A stretch of DNA of 64,000 nucleotides from Ancylothrix sp036704045 (GTDB lineage: Bacteria > Cyanobacteriota > Cyanobacteriia > Cyanobacteriales > Oscillatoriaceae), in assembly GCA_036704045.1 (NCBI GenBank), contig DATNQM010000029.1, forward strand, positions 1 through 64,000. Reading direction: 5' to 3'. The number at the start of each line of letters is the position of its first letter. The first letter of the stretch is position 1. The position numbers and the translations under genes are program-made. This document shows positions 17,269-26,759 of this stretch, piece after piece. The notes beneath the pieces were generated by a model. It was not told where the DNA came from. It searched no databases and was given only the letters and a program-made list of their open reading frames with translations.

Positions 17269-18240
17269 TTAAAATGGGATTTTGCGTTTTGAGTCTTTTT
17301 TGAATTTTGATTTTTCGTAGTCGAGTTCCTTGAGTTTTTTGAGAATACGGCCGTAATACTCCTGTAAATAGGATTCTAGGCTAGTGACTTCTTTGGGGTC
17401 TATTTGGAATACGGGATAAACCTCGTCCATGCTGGCGCTGAGAGGTTTGCCGGTGGCTATAACTTCTGCAAAGGCTAGCCGGTCGGCTATATTCCATGTC
17501 CACTGAAAGAAACGAGTCACACTCCGAAACGCCCTCAAAACTCCTAATGGCATCCGGGTTACTTTGGCTTGCTGTCCCGATAAACGTTCGCAAATGCGAA
17601 TGATTTCGTCGCCATCCCAGGCGCGGTTTCCTACCACAGGAAAAGTTTTATTTTCTGTTTCAGGAATACTGAGAGTGCGGACAGCAAATTTCGCTACATC
17701 CAAGGTATCAATGTAAGCCAAGGGAGCAGTTTCACCTGTTACCCAGACTACTTGATTTTCGAGGATGGGGATGGCATATTGGCCGATTAACCCTTGCATA
17801 AAGCCGCAGGTACGCAAAATCGTATAGTTCATGCCGGCTTCTTGGAGGTATTGCTCTGTGCACCGCTTGATTTCCATTAAAGGAACGTGCGGATACTTTT
17901 CGGCATCCAAAATTGAAAAGAAAATGTAACGCTCGACTCCCTTGGCTTTGGCTGCTTGAATCAGTGCCACTTTGCCATCCCAGTCTACCTCTTTAATGCT
18001 GAGGGAGTCGGTGGCGCGTGCGGTTGCTGCATCAATGATCGCCGTTATTCCTTCCAAGGCGGGAGGTAGGGTTTCGGGCTTACAGATATCGCCCCTGACA
18101 ATTTCGCAGCCCCACTCTTTGAGGAAGGCTGCTCTTTTGGGGCTGCGGACTAGACAGCGTACTTGATGCCCTTCGTCTAAGGCACGTCGGGCGATTTGTC
18201 TCCCTAATGTGCCTGTGGCACCGACAACCAATAAACTCAT
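17269..18240 (-). CDS. ycf39: Ycf39-like NAD(P)-binding photosystem II assembly factor
   Basis: 323 residues of the atypical short-chain dehydrogenase type. The N-terminal dinucleotide motif is LVVGATGTLGRQIARRAL, and LVRSPKRAAFLKEWGCEIVRGD follows. In Synechocystis Ycf39 binds newly made PSII D1/D2 complexes together with Hlip proteins and helps deliver chlorophyll. The matching middle part (YIFFSILDAEKYPHVPLMEIK, NYTILRTCGFMQGLIGQYAIPIL) supports orthology. A high-light-inducible protein, the known partner family, is encoded at 41800 in this window. The tail is unusually lysine-rich (KLKELDYEKSKFKKDSKRK). Confidence 0.9.
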   Translation of the reverse strand: MSLLVVGATGTLGRQIARRALDEGHQVRCLVRSPKRAAFLKEWGCEIVRGDICKPETLPPALEGITAIIDAATARATDSLSIKEVDWDGKVALIQAAKAKGVERYIFFSILDAEKYPHVPLMEIKRCTEQYLQEAGMNYTILRTCGFMQGLIGQYAIPILENQVVWVTGETAPLAYIDTLDVAKFAVRTLSIPETENKTFPVVGNRAWDGDEIIRICERLSGQQAKVTRMPLGVLRAFRSVTRFFQWTWNIADRLAFAEVIATGKPLSASMDEVYPVFQIDPKEVTSLESYLQEYYGRILKKLKELDYEKSKFKKDSKRKIPF

Positions 18241-18616
18241 GCCGGCTTTTTTGCAATTCTTAAAATTTTCTCTTTGATGGTATCAGAGTTTTCTCATTTT
18301 TACACAAAAATTTACATTTTTTTAGGCCAGAATCTCTTTAACGACCTTAACAAGATATTGACATTTTTCTAGTTTTATGATATTTGATAATTTTCTGAGG
18401 TTCTAAACTTACTTTTAATTGAAAAATAATTTTGTTTAACTAAGGGAGAAGGACTTAGGGAAGAGAGAATTTATTATGAGATTAATCAAAAAAAAACATA
18501 AAAGAAAGTTATTTAAATGGTAAGCTATATAAAAGGGATTAATAACATCTTGATGAACCAAAGTATCAGGATGTTCGTGATATAAATTTTCCGATCTTTA
18601 AAATTTTGAGTTTCAA
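18241..18616. other. 376-bp intergenic region between divergent genes
   Basis: AT-rich spacer between ycf39 and the CheR-PAS gene, transcribed away from each other. It should contain both promoters. No repeat, RNA or small gene recognised. Confidence 0.5.
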
Positions 18617-20506
18617 ATGAACCCACCTGAAACAAACCCGGCATTTGAAGCCCTCCTGGAGCATTTAAAGCACAGTAGAGGCTTTGATTTTAGCGGGTAC
18701 AAACGCTCAACTTTGATACGTCGTGTCAATAAGCGAATGCAATCAGGAGGGGTAGATACTTATGAAGATTATTTAGATTATTTAGAAGTACATCCTGATG
18801 AATTTGGACAGCTTTTTAATACTATTTTAATAAACGTGACTGCTTTTTTTCGAGACAGGGCTGCGTGGGAATATATATCTAAAGAAATTATACCCCGCAT
18901 TGTTGAGCGCAAACAATTAAACGAACATATTAGGATTTGGAGTGCCGGTTGCGCTTCCGGCGAAGAAGCTTATACTTTGGCAATTGTTTTAGCCGAGGCT
19001 GTGGGAATAGAGAAATTTCGGGAACTCGTTAAAATCTATGCAACAGATATCGATGAACAAGCTCTTAATCAAGCTAGAACTAGCATTTATGATAAAAAAG
19101 ATTTAACAGAGTTGCCAGAGTATTTGCTAAAAAAATATTTTGATGTAGTGGATGAGCGATATATTTTTAATAAAGATTTACGACGGTGTGTGATTTTTGG
19201 TCGGCATGATTTATTGCAAGATGCACCTATTTCACGGATTGATTTATTGGTATGCCGCAATACTTTAATGTATTTTAATGCGGAAACTCAAGCCAAAATT
19301 TTAGCTCGTTTTCACTTTGCTCTCAATCAAAACGGCCTTCTTTTTTTGGGGAAAGCAGAAACTTTATTAAGTCACACAAATAATTTTAGTTCTGTAGATT
19401 TAAAACGCCGCATTTTTACTAAAATAGGTAGTAGCAATATGCGCGATAAATTGTTAGGTTGGGCTCAGTCAGATAATAGTTCAAACCTCCAGTATTTAAC
19501 GAGTAATATGCTTATCAGAGAAGCGGCTTTTGATAATGGGACGGTTCCTCAAATTGTTGTGGATATTCAGGGTTTATTGGTGCTGGCAAATGAGCGGGCC
19601 AAAGTGATGTTTAATTTGAGTTTAAAGGATTTAGGAACTCCTTTTCAAGATTTAGAGGTATCTTACAGGCCGGTGGAGTTGCGCTCTTGTATAGACAAAG
19701 TTTACGCAGAACAGAGGGCGGTGATTTTACGGGAGGTTGAATGTCCTAGTCCTATCGGCGAAGTTCGTTATTTAGAAGTGCAGTTAATTCCACTTTTGGA
19801 TGTTAACAATATTTTACTGGGAGTGAGTGTTACTTTTACCGATGTCACCTTGTACAAAGGTCTACAAAATGAATTGGAACAGTCTCATCAAGAATTAGAA
19901 ATGGCCTATGAGGAGTTACAATCAACCAATGAGGAATTAGAAACAACGAATGAGGAACTTCAATCAACGGTCGAAGAATTGGAAACTACAAATGAGGAAC
20001 TTCACTCAACTAATGAAGAATTAGAAACTATGAACGAGGAATTGCAATCAACTAATGAAGAATTGCAAACGATTAATGATGAATTACGCTGTCGCACTGA
20101 AGAACTTAATCAAGCGAATGGGTTTTTGGCTTCTATTCTTACCAGTCTCAGTAGTGGAGTAGTGGTGCTGAATAACGAGATGCACGTTTTAATTTGGAAT
20201 AGCAAAGCAGAAGATTTGTGGGGTTTACGGTATTCGGAAGTGAAAGACAAGCATTTTTTAAATTTGGATATGGGCCTGCCGGTGTCTCCTTTAAGAAAGC
20301 CAATCAAAGCTTGTTTAACGGGAGAATGTTTGAATGAAGAAGTGATTTTAAACGCAACTAACCGAAGAGGTAAATCTATAAAATGTAAGGTTTCTTGTAC
20401 GCCTTTAATCCAAGGAGAAGGAAGTATATATGGGGTGATTTTATTGATGGATGAGGTAGACAAAAAAGAGAAGATATTTGTTGGAGATCAAACTGAAGAA
20501 AATTAA
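18617..20506 (+). CDS. CheR-type methyltransferase with PAS domains and ELQSTNEEL coiled coil
   Basis: 629 residues. Residues 10-275 form a CheR methyltransferase: the N-terminal helical part (YKRSTLIRRVNKRM), SAM-binding loop IWSAGCASGEEAYTLAI, IYATDIDEQALNQAR and LLVCRNTLMYF. A PAS-like domain follows (about 295-415). Next comes a coiled coil built of seven-residue units of the type EELQSTN/EELETTN (about 420-495), then a second PAS domain (about 500-620). In the CheB-CheR-PAS fusions of other bacteria the same parts sit in one chain; here CheB is a separate gene 3.7 kb downstream with a histidine kinase between. No chemoreceptor is encoded nearby, so the methylation target is unknown. Confidence 0.88.
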   Translation: MNPPETNPAFEALLEHLKHSRGFDFSGYKRSTLIRRVNKRMQSGGVDTYEDYLDYLEVHPDEFGQLFNTILINVTAFFRDRAAWEYISKEIIPRIVERKQLNEHIRIWSAGCASGEEAYTLAIVLAEAVGIEKFRELVKIYATDIDEQALNQARTSIYDKKDLTELPEYLLKKYFDVVDERYIFNKDLRRCVIFGRHDLLQDAPISRIDLLVCRNTLMYFNAETQAKILARFHFALNQNGLLFLGKAETLLSHTNNFSSVDLKRRIFTKIGSSNMRDKLLGWAQSDNSSNLQYLTSNMLIREAAFDNGTVPQIVVDIQGLLVLANERAKVMFNLSLKDLGTPFQDLEVSYRPVELRSCIDKVYAEQRAVILREVECPSPIGEVRYLEVQLIPLLDVNNILLGVSVTFTDVTLYKGLQNELEQSHQELEMAYEELQSTNEELETTNEELQSTVEELETTNEELHSTNEELETMNEELQSTNEELQTINDELRCRTEELNQANGFLASILTSLSSGVVVLNNEMHVLIWNSKAEDLWGLRYSEVKDKHFLNLDMGLPVSPLRKPIKACLTGECLNEEVILNATNRRGKSIKCKVSCTPLIQGEGSIYGVILLMDEVDKKEKIFVGDQTEEN

Positions 20507-20793
20507 GCAATATTTTTAAATATTACCAAGTAAATTATTCGGTAATATTTTGGCTTTTATCAGCTATGAATAATCGGTTTGATAGTTACCTATAATACAG
20601 ATAAAGAGGGTAGAATAAGAAAGGTAAAATATAATAAAATTTTCCGAAAAGTATCTCTCAGGGATGAAGAAAAATTGTTTCAAATTTTGATAAACTAATA
20701 GATAAGATAAAATTTTAGAAAATTGTAGTTTTTGAATCGACAAGATACAAAAATATATCATAAAAAACCGCAGATAAAAAAAGGGGGTTAAGG

Positions 20794-22137
20794 GTGAAAA
20801 ACCTCATAGATTATGGAAGTCAAATAACGGTGGTGCGGGAACATTTAATTGCTCTGCACGCTTGTGTGAAGCAATTACCAAAGGAGCATATAGATAGTTT
20901 GCCAGAGAGCTTTGAAGCCGTGTACGCCATTGTGGAGGAGTTAAATACTGCTCAAGAAGAGTTGCAAGTACAAAACGAACAATTACAAGAAACTCGCTTA
21001 GCTCTGGATGCTGAACGTCAGCGTTATCAAAGGTTATTTGAGTTTGCACCGGATGGTTATTTGGTGACGGATGAGAACGGTAAGATTTTGGAAGCAAATC
21101 AAATGGCTGCGGGGATGTTGAATGTGTCTCAAAGGTTTTTGGTAGGTAAACCGTTGAGTGTATTTATTTCTGCGGATGACCGGCCGGTGTTTCGCTGTAG
21201 GGTAACTGATTTAAAACTGGGCCGGTTCCAGCGGCTGCAAGAGTGGGAGGTGCATTTGCAACCGCGCGAGGGTAATTGTATTGAAACGGCTTTGACTGTG
21301 GCTGCTGTTTGCAACGACCAAGGGAAAGTGCTTGGTTTACGCTGGCTACTACGGGATATTACGGTGCGCAAGCAAACGGAGAGACAGTTGGCGGAGATTA
21401 ATTTAGAAAATTTACGTTTACAAGAGTCGGCTCGGTTAAAATCTAATTTTTTAGCAACTGTGTCGCACGAACTGCGAACGCCGATGAATGCGATTATGGG
21501 TTTTTCTCAATTGTTAATTAGGCAGTTTCAAAATCAGCCCCACGCCAAACAAGCAGAATTGGCAGACCGTATTCTTAATAATGGTAGGCATTTATTAACG
21601 CTGATTAATGATATTCTGGATTTTTCTAAAATAGAGGCCGGTTGTCAGAAATTAAGTTTAGAATCTTTTAATATCAAAGAGTTAGTCAATGCAACGATTG
21701 CAGACTTATCCTGTTTGGCTGTAGATAAAAATATTTTTTTAGAAGGTGAGGTGAATTTGGAGAATGTAATTGTTGTTAATGATAGCTTGCGAGTGCGTCA
21801 AATTATTGTTAATTTTTTGTCGAATGCTATTAAATTTACAGAAACAGGCGGTGTGCGGCTACAGATTTTGGAATCAGGAGATTATGGAGAGCGTTTAGTG
21901 TTGGTTATTCGGGATACAGGGATTGGAATTGCTGAGGAGGATTTTGAGTGTATTTTTGATGCTTTTCACCAGTTGGATCAAGGTTCAACTCGCCGTTATC
22001 AAGGGACAGGTTTGGGGTTGGCTATTGTGCGGGGGCTTGTTTTGTTGATGAATGGCAAGATTTCTGTCGAGAGTAATGTGGGGGATGGTTCGACGTTTCG
22101 GGTGGAGTTCCCTCGTGTTGTGGAACAAAGAGCATGA
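20794..22137 (+). CDS. PAS-containing sensor histidine kinase
   Basis: 447 residues, GTG start with a GGGGG-containing purine stretch upstream. An N-terminal coiled coil (about 45-80, EELNTAQEELQVQNEQLQE) leads to a PAS domain (about 80-200). The HisKA domain has the phospho-acceptor His225 in SHELRTPMNAIMGFSQLL. The ATPase domain shows the N box NFLSNAIKFT, G1 RDTGIGIAEED and G2 QGTGLGLAIV. There are no membrane segments, so it is soluble and probably takes its signal through PAS. It has no receiver domain, and no response regulator gene is adjacent. It lies between the CheR-PAS and CheB genes and likely works with them. Confidence 0.92.
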   Translation: MKNLIDYGSQITVVREHLIALHACVKQLPKEHIDSLPESFEAVYAIVEELNTAQEELQVQNEQLQETRLALDAERQRYQRLFEFAPDGYLVTDENGKILEANQMAAGMLNVSQRFLVGKPLSVFISADDRPVFRCRVTDLKLGRFQRLQEWEVHLQPREGNCIETALTVAAVCNDQGKVLGLRWLLRDITVRKQTERQLAEINLENLRLQESARLKSNFLATVSHELRTPMNAIMGFSQLLIRQFQNQPHAKQAELADRILNNGRHLLTLINDILDFSKIEAGCQKLSLESFNIKELVNATIADLSCLAVDKNIFLEGEVNLENVIVVNDSLRVRQIIVNFLSNAIKFTETGGVRLQILESGDYGERLVLVIRDTGIGIAEEDFECIFDAFHQLDQGSTRRYQGTGLGLAIVRGLVLLMNGKISVESNVGDGSTFRVEFPRVVEQRA

Positions 22138-22353
22138 ATTAAAAAATATAAATTAGTTCGGATTTGTAAATAATTTTTTAGATTTAGAAATGATTTTGTA
22201 CATCTAAAAACTGAGAGTGCTGGGAGGAAAAAAATAAATAAAATTAGTTAAATTTTTAGAAAAAAAATTATAAACTTTTAACTTTGATATGGTGTTTAGA
22301 TAGTGTAATTTCAGCCAGCCACCGACTAAAATATAGGTAATAAGGAGAGGGAA

Positions 22354-23385
22354 ATGGAAGGTCACGATATTATTGTTGTCGGTGCTTCGGCTGGGGGCGT
22401 GGAAGCTTTAAGGAAGTTGGTTGCAGAGTTGCCGGAGTCTTTGCCGGCGGCGCTTTTTGTTGTGCTGCATTTGCCTGTGACGGCGATGAGTACGATGCCT
22501 CAAATTCTGAATCGTGCTGGTGTCCTGAAGGCTGTTGAGGCGAAGGATAAGCAGATTATTGAGTATGGATATATTTATGTTGCTCCACCGAATTATCATT
22601 TGCTAGTGAAGCGGGGTTATATTAGTTTAACTCAAGGGCCAAAAGAAAATAGTCACCGGCCGGCTGTTGATCCGTTGTTTCGGACGGCGGCGCGTGCCTA
22701 TGGTGAGAGGGTTGTAGGGGTGATTTTGTCGGGGACGCTGGATGATGGCAGCGCAGGCTTGTTGGCGGTGAAAAGTGGGGGGGGTGTGGCGGTGGTTCAA
22801 GACCCGGAGGATGCTTTATTTTCCGGTATGCCACAAAATGCGATTAAGCACGTTGACAATGTGGACTATATTGTGCCGGTAGGGGAAATGGCTGGGGTTT
22901 TGGTGCAGTTGGCAAATTCGACCGTATCAGTTGGGCAAGGTGAGCCGATATCTAAGGATATGGAAATGGAATGCGATGTGGCCGAGTTGGATATGGCAAT
23001 TATAGGTAGTGATGATAATCCGGGTGTGCCTTCTAATTTGGCTTGTCCGACTTGTGGGGGTACGCTTTGGGAACAAAACAATGGTAATTTGTTGCGTTTT
23101 CGGTGCCGGGTAGGTCATGCTTGGTCACAGGATAGTTTACACGCTGAGCAGGCGGAAGCTTTGGAGGAGGCTCTGTGGACGGCACTGCGTGCTTTGGAGG
23201 AGAGTGCATCTCTATCTCAGCGGATGGAAAAACGGGCGCGGGAACGGAAAAATGAAAGAATGGCGCGCAATTATGAAACTCAGGCGCGGGAAACGCACGA
23301 GCGGGCTAGTTTGATTCGGGAAGTTTTGATTAAAAATAAGCGAAATGATTCGGGTGGTTCGTTGCCTGATGAGGGGATTTGTTAA
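22354..23385 (+). CDS. CheB-type methylesterase without receiver domain, with C-terminal zinc-ribbon-like part
   Basis: 343 residues. The methylesterase domain covers residues 1-190 and has the catalytic triad Ser12 (GASAGG), His39 (VVLHLPV) and Asp131 (GTLDDGSAG). No receiver domain precedes it, so it is not regulated in the classic CheB way. From about residue 225 a small domain follows with CPTCGG and RCRVGH, looking like a zinc ribbon, then a long charged helix. This form is common in the CheB proteins that occur beside CheR-PAS proteins. GGAGAGGGAA lies just before the ATG. Probably removes methyl or amide groups from the target of the upstream CheR; that target is not in the window. Confidence 0.9.
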   Translation: MEGHDIIVVGASAGGVEALRKLVAELPESLPAALFVVLHLPVTAMSTMPQILNRAGVLKAVEAKDKQIIEYGYIYVAPPNYHLLVKRGYISLTQGPKENSHRPAVDPLFRTAARAYGERVVGVILSGTLDDGSAGLLAVKSGGGVAVVQDPEDALFSGMPQNAIKHVDNVDYIVPVGEMAGVLVQLANSTVSVGQGEPISKDMEMECDVAELDMAIIGSDDNPGVPSNLACPTCGGTLWEQNNGNLLRFRCRVGHAWSQDSLHAEQAEALEEALWTALRALEESASLSQRMEKRARERKNERMARNYETQARETHERASLIREVLIKNKRNDSGGSLPDEGIC

Positions 23386-23482
23386 AAATATAAAAGGATA
23401 TTTTTAGGGTGAATTTATTTATAATTTATGCAATTAAAATGTTTTGGCAGGCACAATGCCTGCCGCACTGTCAAAGTTTGAG

Positions 23483-23587
23483 TTATTCTTCTGCGCCTTG
23501 GAGTTTCAGTAAGAGATAGCCGCTTACGATGCCAATGGGGATGAGGACTAGGGGTAAAAATGCGATTGAGAATATTTCGGCTGCCAT
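23483..23587 (-). CDS. petM: cytochrome b6f complex subunit 7
   Basis: A 34-residue single-span protein, MAAEIFSIAFLPLVLIPI... ending GYLLLKLQGAEE. The ending (L)LLK(I/L)QGAEE and the size are those of PetM, a small subunit at the periphery of the b6f complex in the thylakoid membrane. AGGAGAAACAAAAT precedes the ATG. It is transcribed away from pdxA, with a 150-bp shared spacer. The middle of the helix is more variable than in other PetM proteins, so the call rests mainly on the C-terminus. Confidence 0.8.
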   Translation of the reverse strand: MAAEIFSIAFLPLVLIPIGIVSGYLLLKLQGAEE

Positions 23588-23737
23588 ATTTTGTTTCTCC
23601 TGTTTGGGTTTTTTGTCGCCGTTGGGGGTTGGTGCCGGCGTTGTTTGTTTCGTTTTGTATTTTAATCTAAAGGTGAGCGCTGGGATGGCCGGCTAAGTTT
23701 TACAATAAAATTTCTAATTTCTAAATTTTTATTTTTT

Positions 23738-24763
23738 ATGCGTCCTCGTTTGGCTGTTACTGTTGGTGATCCGGCGGGTATTGGCCCGGAAGTGGTTTTG
23801 AAGGCTTTGGCTGTGCCAGAAATTCGTGAATGTGCTGATATTACGGTGGTTGGTAGTCGTAATATTTTGAGAAAAACTGTTGACCGCTTGGGTGATAAGT
23901 TACGGATAGATTTGCAACAGTTGAATATTTTGGATGTGAGTTTTGGGAAGGTTGAGGAAATTGTTACGGGCACCGGCAATGCGGTTTCTGGGGCGGCTAG
24001 TTTTGCTTATATGGAGGCGGCGATAGCTTTAACTCTGGCGCGGGAGTTTGATGGTATTGTTACTGGGCCAATTTCTAAGACTTTGTGGAAAGCGGCGGGA
24101 CATGATTTTCCGGGGCAAACCGAATTGGTTGCGGAGCGTTCGGGGGTTAAGCGGTTTGGGATGTTGTTTGTGGCGAAATCACCTTACACCGCATGGACGC
24201 TCCGCACCTTATTAGTTACCACACATATTCCGCTTTGTCAAGTTTCTGCTGCGTTGAATCCTAGTTTGTTGAGTTTAAAGCTGGATTTGTTGGTGGAGTG
24301 TTTGCGAGATGATTTTGGGTTGCGGCGGGGCAGAATTGTGATTGCTGGTTTGAATCCCCATAGTGGGGAAAATGGGCAGTTGGGAACTGAAGAGAAGGAG
24401 TGGATTAATGATTGGTTAATGAGGGAAAGAAGGCGATATCCTGAGTGGGTTTTGGAGGGGCTGGTGCCGCCGGATACTATGTGGGTTAAACCGGGTCAAG
24501 CTTGGTTTGGTAGGGGTGATAAAGGGGCTGATGGTTATTTGGCTTTGTATCATGATCAGGGTTTAATTCCTGTTAAGTTGATGGCTTTTGATCGGGCTGT
24601 TAATACAACTATTGGGTTGCCTTTTGTGCGGACTTCGCCGGATCATGGGACGGCTTTTGATATTGCGGGTAAGGGTGTTGCTGATGCTTCTAGTATGATG
24701 GCGGCAATTGAGTTTGCGGCGGAGGTAGTTAGGAATAGAAAGGGGCCGATTATCTTAAAATAA
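23738..24763 (+). CDS. pdxA: 4-hydroxythreonine-4-phosphate dehydrogenase
   Basis: Oxidises 4-phosphohydroxythreonine in the DXP-dependent pyridoxal phosphate pathway. The 341 residues match the family: MRPRLAVTVGDPAGIGPEVVLKAL, IVTGPISKTLWKAAGHDFPGQTE with a metal-binding His, GLNPHSGENGQLGTEE with another, and YHDQGLIPVKLMAF with HD, then TSPDHGTAFDIAGKG. Length and motifs are complete. Divergent from petM. The stretch between pdxA and ndhB is a 376-bp spacer, so ndhB is probably separate. Confidence 0.95.
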   Translation: MRPRLAVTVGDPAGIGPEVVLKALAVPEIRECADITVVGSRNILRKTVDRLGDKLRIDLQQLNILDVSFGKVEEIVTGTGNAVSGAASFAYMEAAIALTLAREFDGIVTGPISKTLWKAAGHDFPGQTELVAERSGVKRFGMLFVAKSPYTAWTLRTLLVTTHIPLCQVSAALNPSLLSLKLDLLVECLRDDFGLRRGRIVIAGLNPHSGENGQLGTEEKEWINDWLMRERRRYPEWVLEGLVPPDTMWVKPGQAWFGRGDKGADGYLALYHDQGLIPVKLMAFDRAVNTTIGLPFVRTSPDHGTAFDIAGKGVADASSMMAAIEFAAEVVRNRKGPIILK

Positions 24764-25139
24764 GAGATACTGTAAGAGGGACAATAAGTAAAGGGGGGAA
24801 AATATGAATTGAAGAAAACTTTTAAAAATCATAAATGCGGTTTTCCAAAGATAACTGAAAAGTTAGATAAAATTTAATGTTAAAAATACAACTTAAATTT
24901 AGCCATAGTTGTAAAAAAATCTATACCAATCATAAAAAAATTTAAGACCGCCACGACAAACTAATTTTGAGGTCAAAAACCTTGTTTGTTCGTAGATATT
25001 TAGTTAAGAATAGAAGGTTTTTCCTAGAAAACTGGTTTCTTTACCTTTGTCTTTAGCAAATAACCGGCCCCCCAACAAGGTAAAATCCGATAGTGTAAAG
25101 AAGTCTTAACCAACCTGCGGTAGCCACAGAAAAACATTT
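24764..25139. other. 376-bp intergenic region upstream of ndhB
   Basis: AT-rich with no gene recognised. AACCGGCCCCCCAACAAGG near 25070 precedes the ndhB start by about 70 bp. It should hold the ndhB promoter. Confidence 0.5.
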
Positions 25140-26714
25140 ATGAACTTTGCTGAACTCGCAGCGCAGCTAAACGCCGGCACCATCTGGCCAGAAAGCATCG
25201 TCATCATCACCCTACTCGTCGTCATGGTAGGCGACTTGATCAACGGACGATCCTCCGTCCGCTGGACACCCTACGCCGCCATTGCCGGCCTCTTAGCCTC
25301 CGTTGTTGCCCTATACTTCCAATGGGATAACAACAACACCATCGCCTTTTTAGGAAGTTTTAATGCCGATGCCCTAAGCATAGTCTTTCGGGGTATCATA
25401 GCCCTCTCGGCCGCTATCACCATATTAATGTCCGTTACTTATGTGGAACAAAGCGGTACATCTTTGGCAGAATTCATGTCAATTTTGCTTAGCGCTACTG
25501 TAGGCGGAATGTTCCTTTCTGGGGCTGATGAATTGGTGACAATTTTTATCTCCTTAGAAATGTTGAGTATCTCTTCGTATTTACTCACCGGCTACATGAA
25601 AAAAGACCCGCGTTCCAATGAAGCAGCCCTCAAATATCTACTCATTGGTGCCTCATCTTCTGCCGTATTTTTGTATGGTGTTTCCCTACTTTATGGAATG
25701 TCTGGCGGTGAAACACGCCTTGAAGCAATTGCCACCGGCATTGCTAATTCTGGGGCCGGTCAATCTTTAGCCGTTGTAATAGCATTAGTTTTTGCCATTG
25801 CCGGTATCTCTTTTAAAATTTCTGCCGTTCCCTTTCACCAGTGGACACCAGACGTTTATGAAGGTTCACCTACACCTGTTGTTGCCTTTCTTTCTGTAGG
25901 TTCAAAAGCAGCAGGTTTTGCCCTTGCCATTCGCTTATTAACCACCGCTTTTCCGTCGGTTTCTGAACAGTGGCATTTTGTGTTTACAGCCCTCGCTATC
26001 CTCAGTATGGTACTAGGAAATGTGGTAGCGCTGGCACAAAGTAGCATGAAACGTATGCTGGCTTACTCTTCTATTGCCCAAGCTGGCTTTGTAATGATTG
26101 GTTTACTGGCGGGTAGTGATGCCGGTTATTCCAGCATGATTTTTTACCTCCTAATTTATTTATTTATGAATTTAGGAGGCTTTATTTGTGTGATTTTGTT
26201 TGCCCTCAGAACCGGCAGCGATTTAATCAGCGATTATTCCGGTTTGTATCAAAAAGACCCCCTACTTACTCTGGCTTTAAGTATTTGCTTATTGTCACTG
26301 GGTGGAATTCCTCCCTTAGCTGGTTTCTTTGGCAAGATTTATCTTTTCTGGGCCGGTTGGCAAGCGGGAATGTATGGTTTAGTATTGTTGGGTTTAATTA
26401 CTAGCGTCGTCTCCATTTACTACTACATTCGTGTAGTCAAAATGATGGTAGTAAAAGAACCACAAGAAATGTCAGAAGTTGTAAAAAATTATCCCGAAAT
26501 TCGCTGGAATTTACCAGGAATGCGTCCTTTACAAGTGGGTTTAATTCTCACTTTTGTAGCCACAACTTTAGCAGGGATTTTATCTAATCCTCTGTTTACT
26601 TTGGCAAATGATTCTGTAACTCGGACTACGATGTTACAGTCATCAATTGTGAAAACAAAGCCGGTGGCAGAAATGCCGGTGACTTCTAATTTCAACTCAA
26701 CCAAAATTAATTAA
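25140..26714 (+). CDS. ndhB: NAD(P)H-quinone oxidoreductase subunit 2 (NdhB)
   Basis: A 524-residue proton-pumping antiporter-like subunit of the thylakoid NDH-1 complex, which accepts electrons from ferredoxin for cyclic flow, respiration and CO2 uptake. It has about 14 membrane helices. Family patterns include ELVTIFISLEMLSISSYLLTGYMKKDPRSNEAALKYLLIGA, with a conserved Glu and Lys of the proton path, then FKISAVPFHQWTPDVYEGSPTPVVAFLSVGSKAAGFA and LGGIPPLAGFFGKIYLF. It is present as a single gene, as is usual for ndhB in cyanobacteria. Confidence 0.97.
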   Translation: MNFAELAAQLNAGTIWPESIVIITLLVVMVGDLINGRSSVRWTPYAAIAGLLASVVALYFQWDNNNTIAFLGSFNADALSIVFRGIIALSAAITILMSVTYVEQSGTSLAEFMSILLSATVGGMFLSGADELVTIFISLEMLSISSYLLTGYMKKDPRSNEAALKYLLIGASSSAVFLYGVSLLYGMSGGETRLEAIATGIANSGAGQSLAVVIALVFAIAGISFKISAVPFHQWTPDVYEGSPTPVVAFLSVGSKAAGFALAIRLLTTAFPSVSEQWHFVFTALAILSMVLGNVVALAQSSMKRMLAYSSIAQAGFVMIGLLAGSDAGYSSMIFYLLIYLFMNLGGFICVILFALRTGSDLISDYSGLYQKDPLLTLALSICLLSLGGIPPLAGFFGKIYLFWAGWQAGMYGLVLLGLITSVVSIYYYIRVVKMMVVKEPQEMSEVVKNYPEIRWNLPGMRPLQVGLILTFVATTLAGILSNPLFTLANDSVTRTTMLQSSIVKTKPVAEMPVTSNFNSTKIN

Positions 26715-26718
26715 CTCT

Positions 26719-26743
26719 GTAGGGTGGGCCTAGCCCACCTTAC
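26719..26743. repeat. palindromic GTAGGGTGGGC repeat
   Basis: AGGGTGGGC and GCCCACCT face each other around CTA directly behind ndhB. A related hairpin occurs at 28377-28400. This is a common dispersed palindrome in cyanobacterial spacers and may also terminate ndhB. Confidence 0.6.
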
Positions 26744-26759
26744 CTTTAAACTCAAAAAA

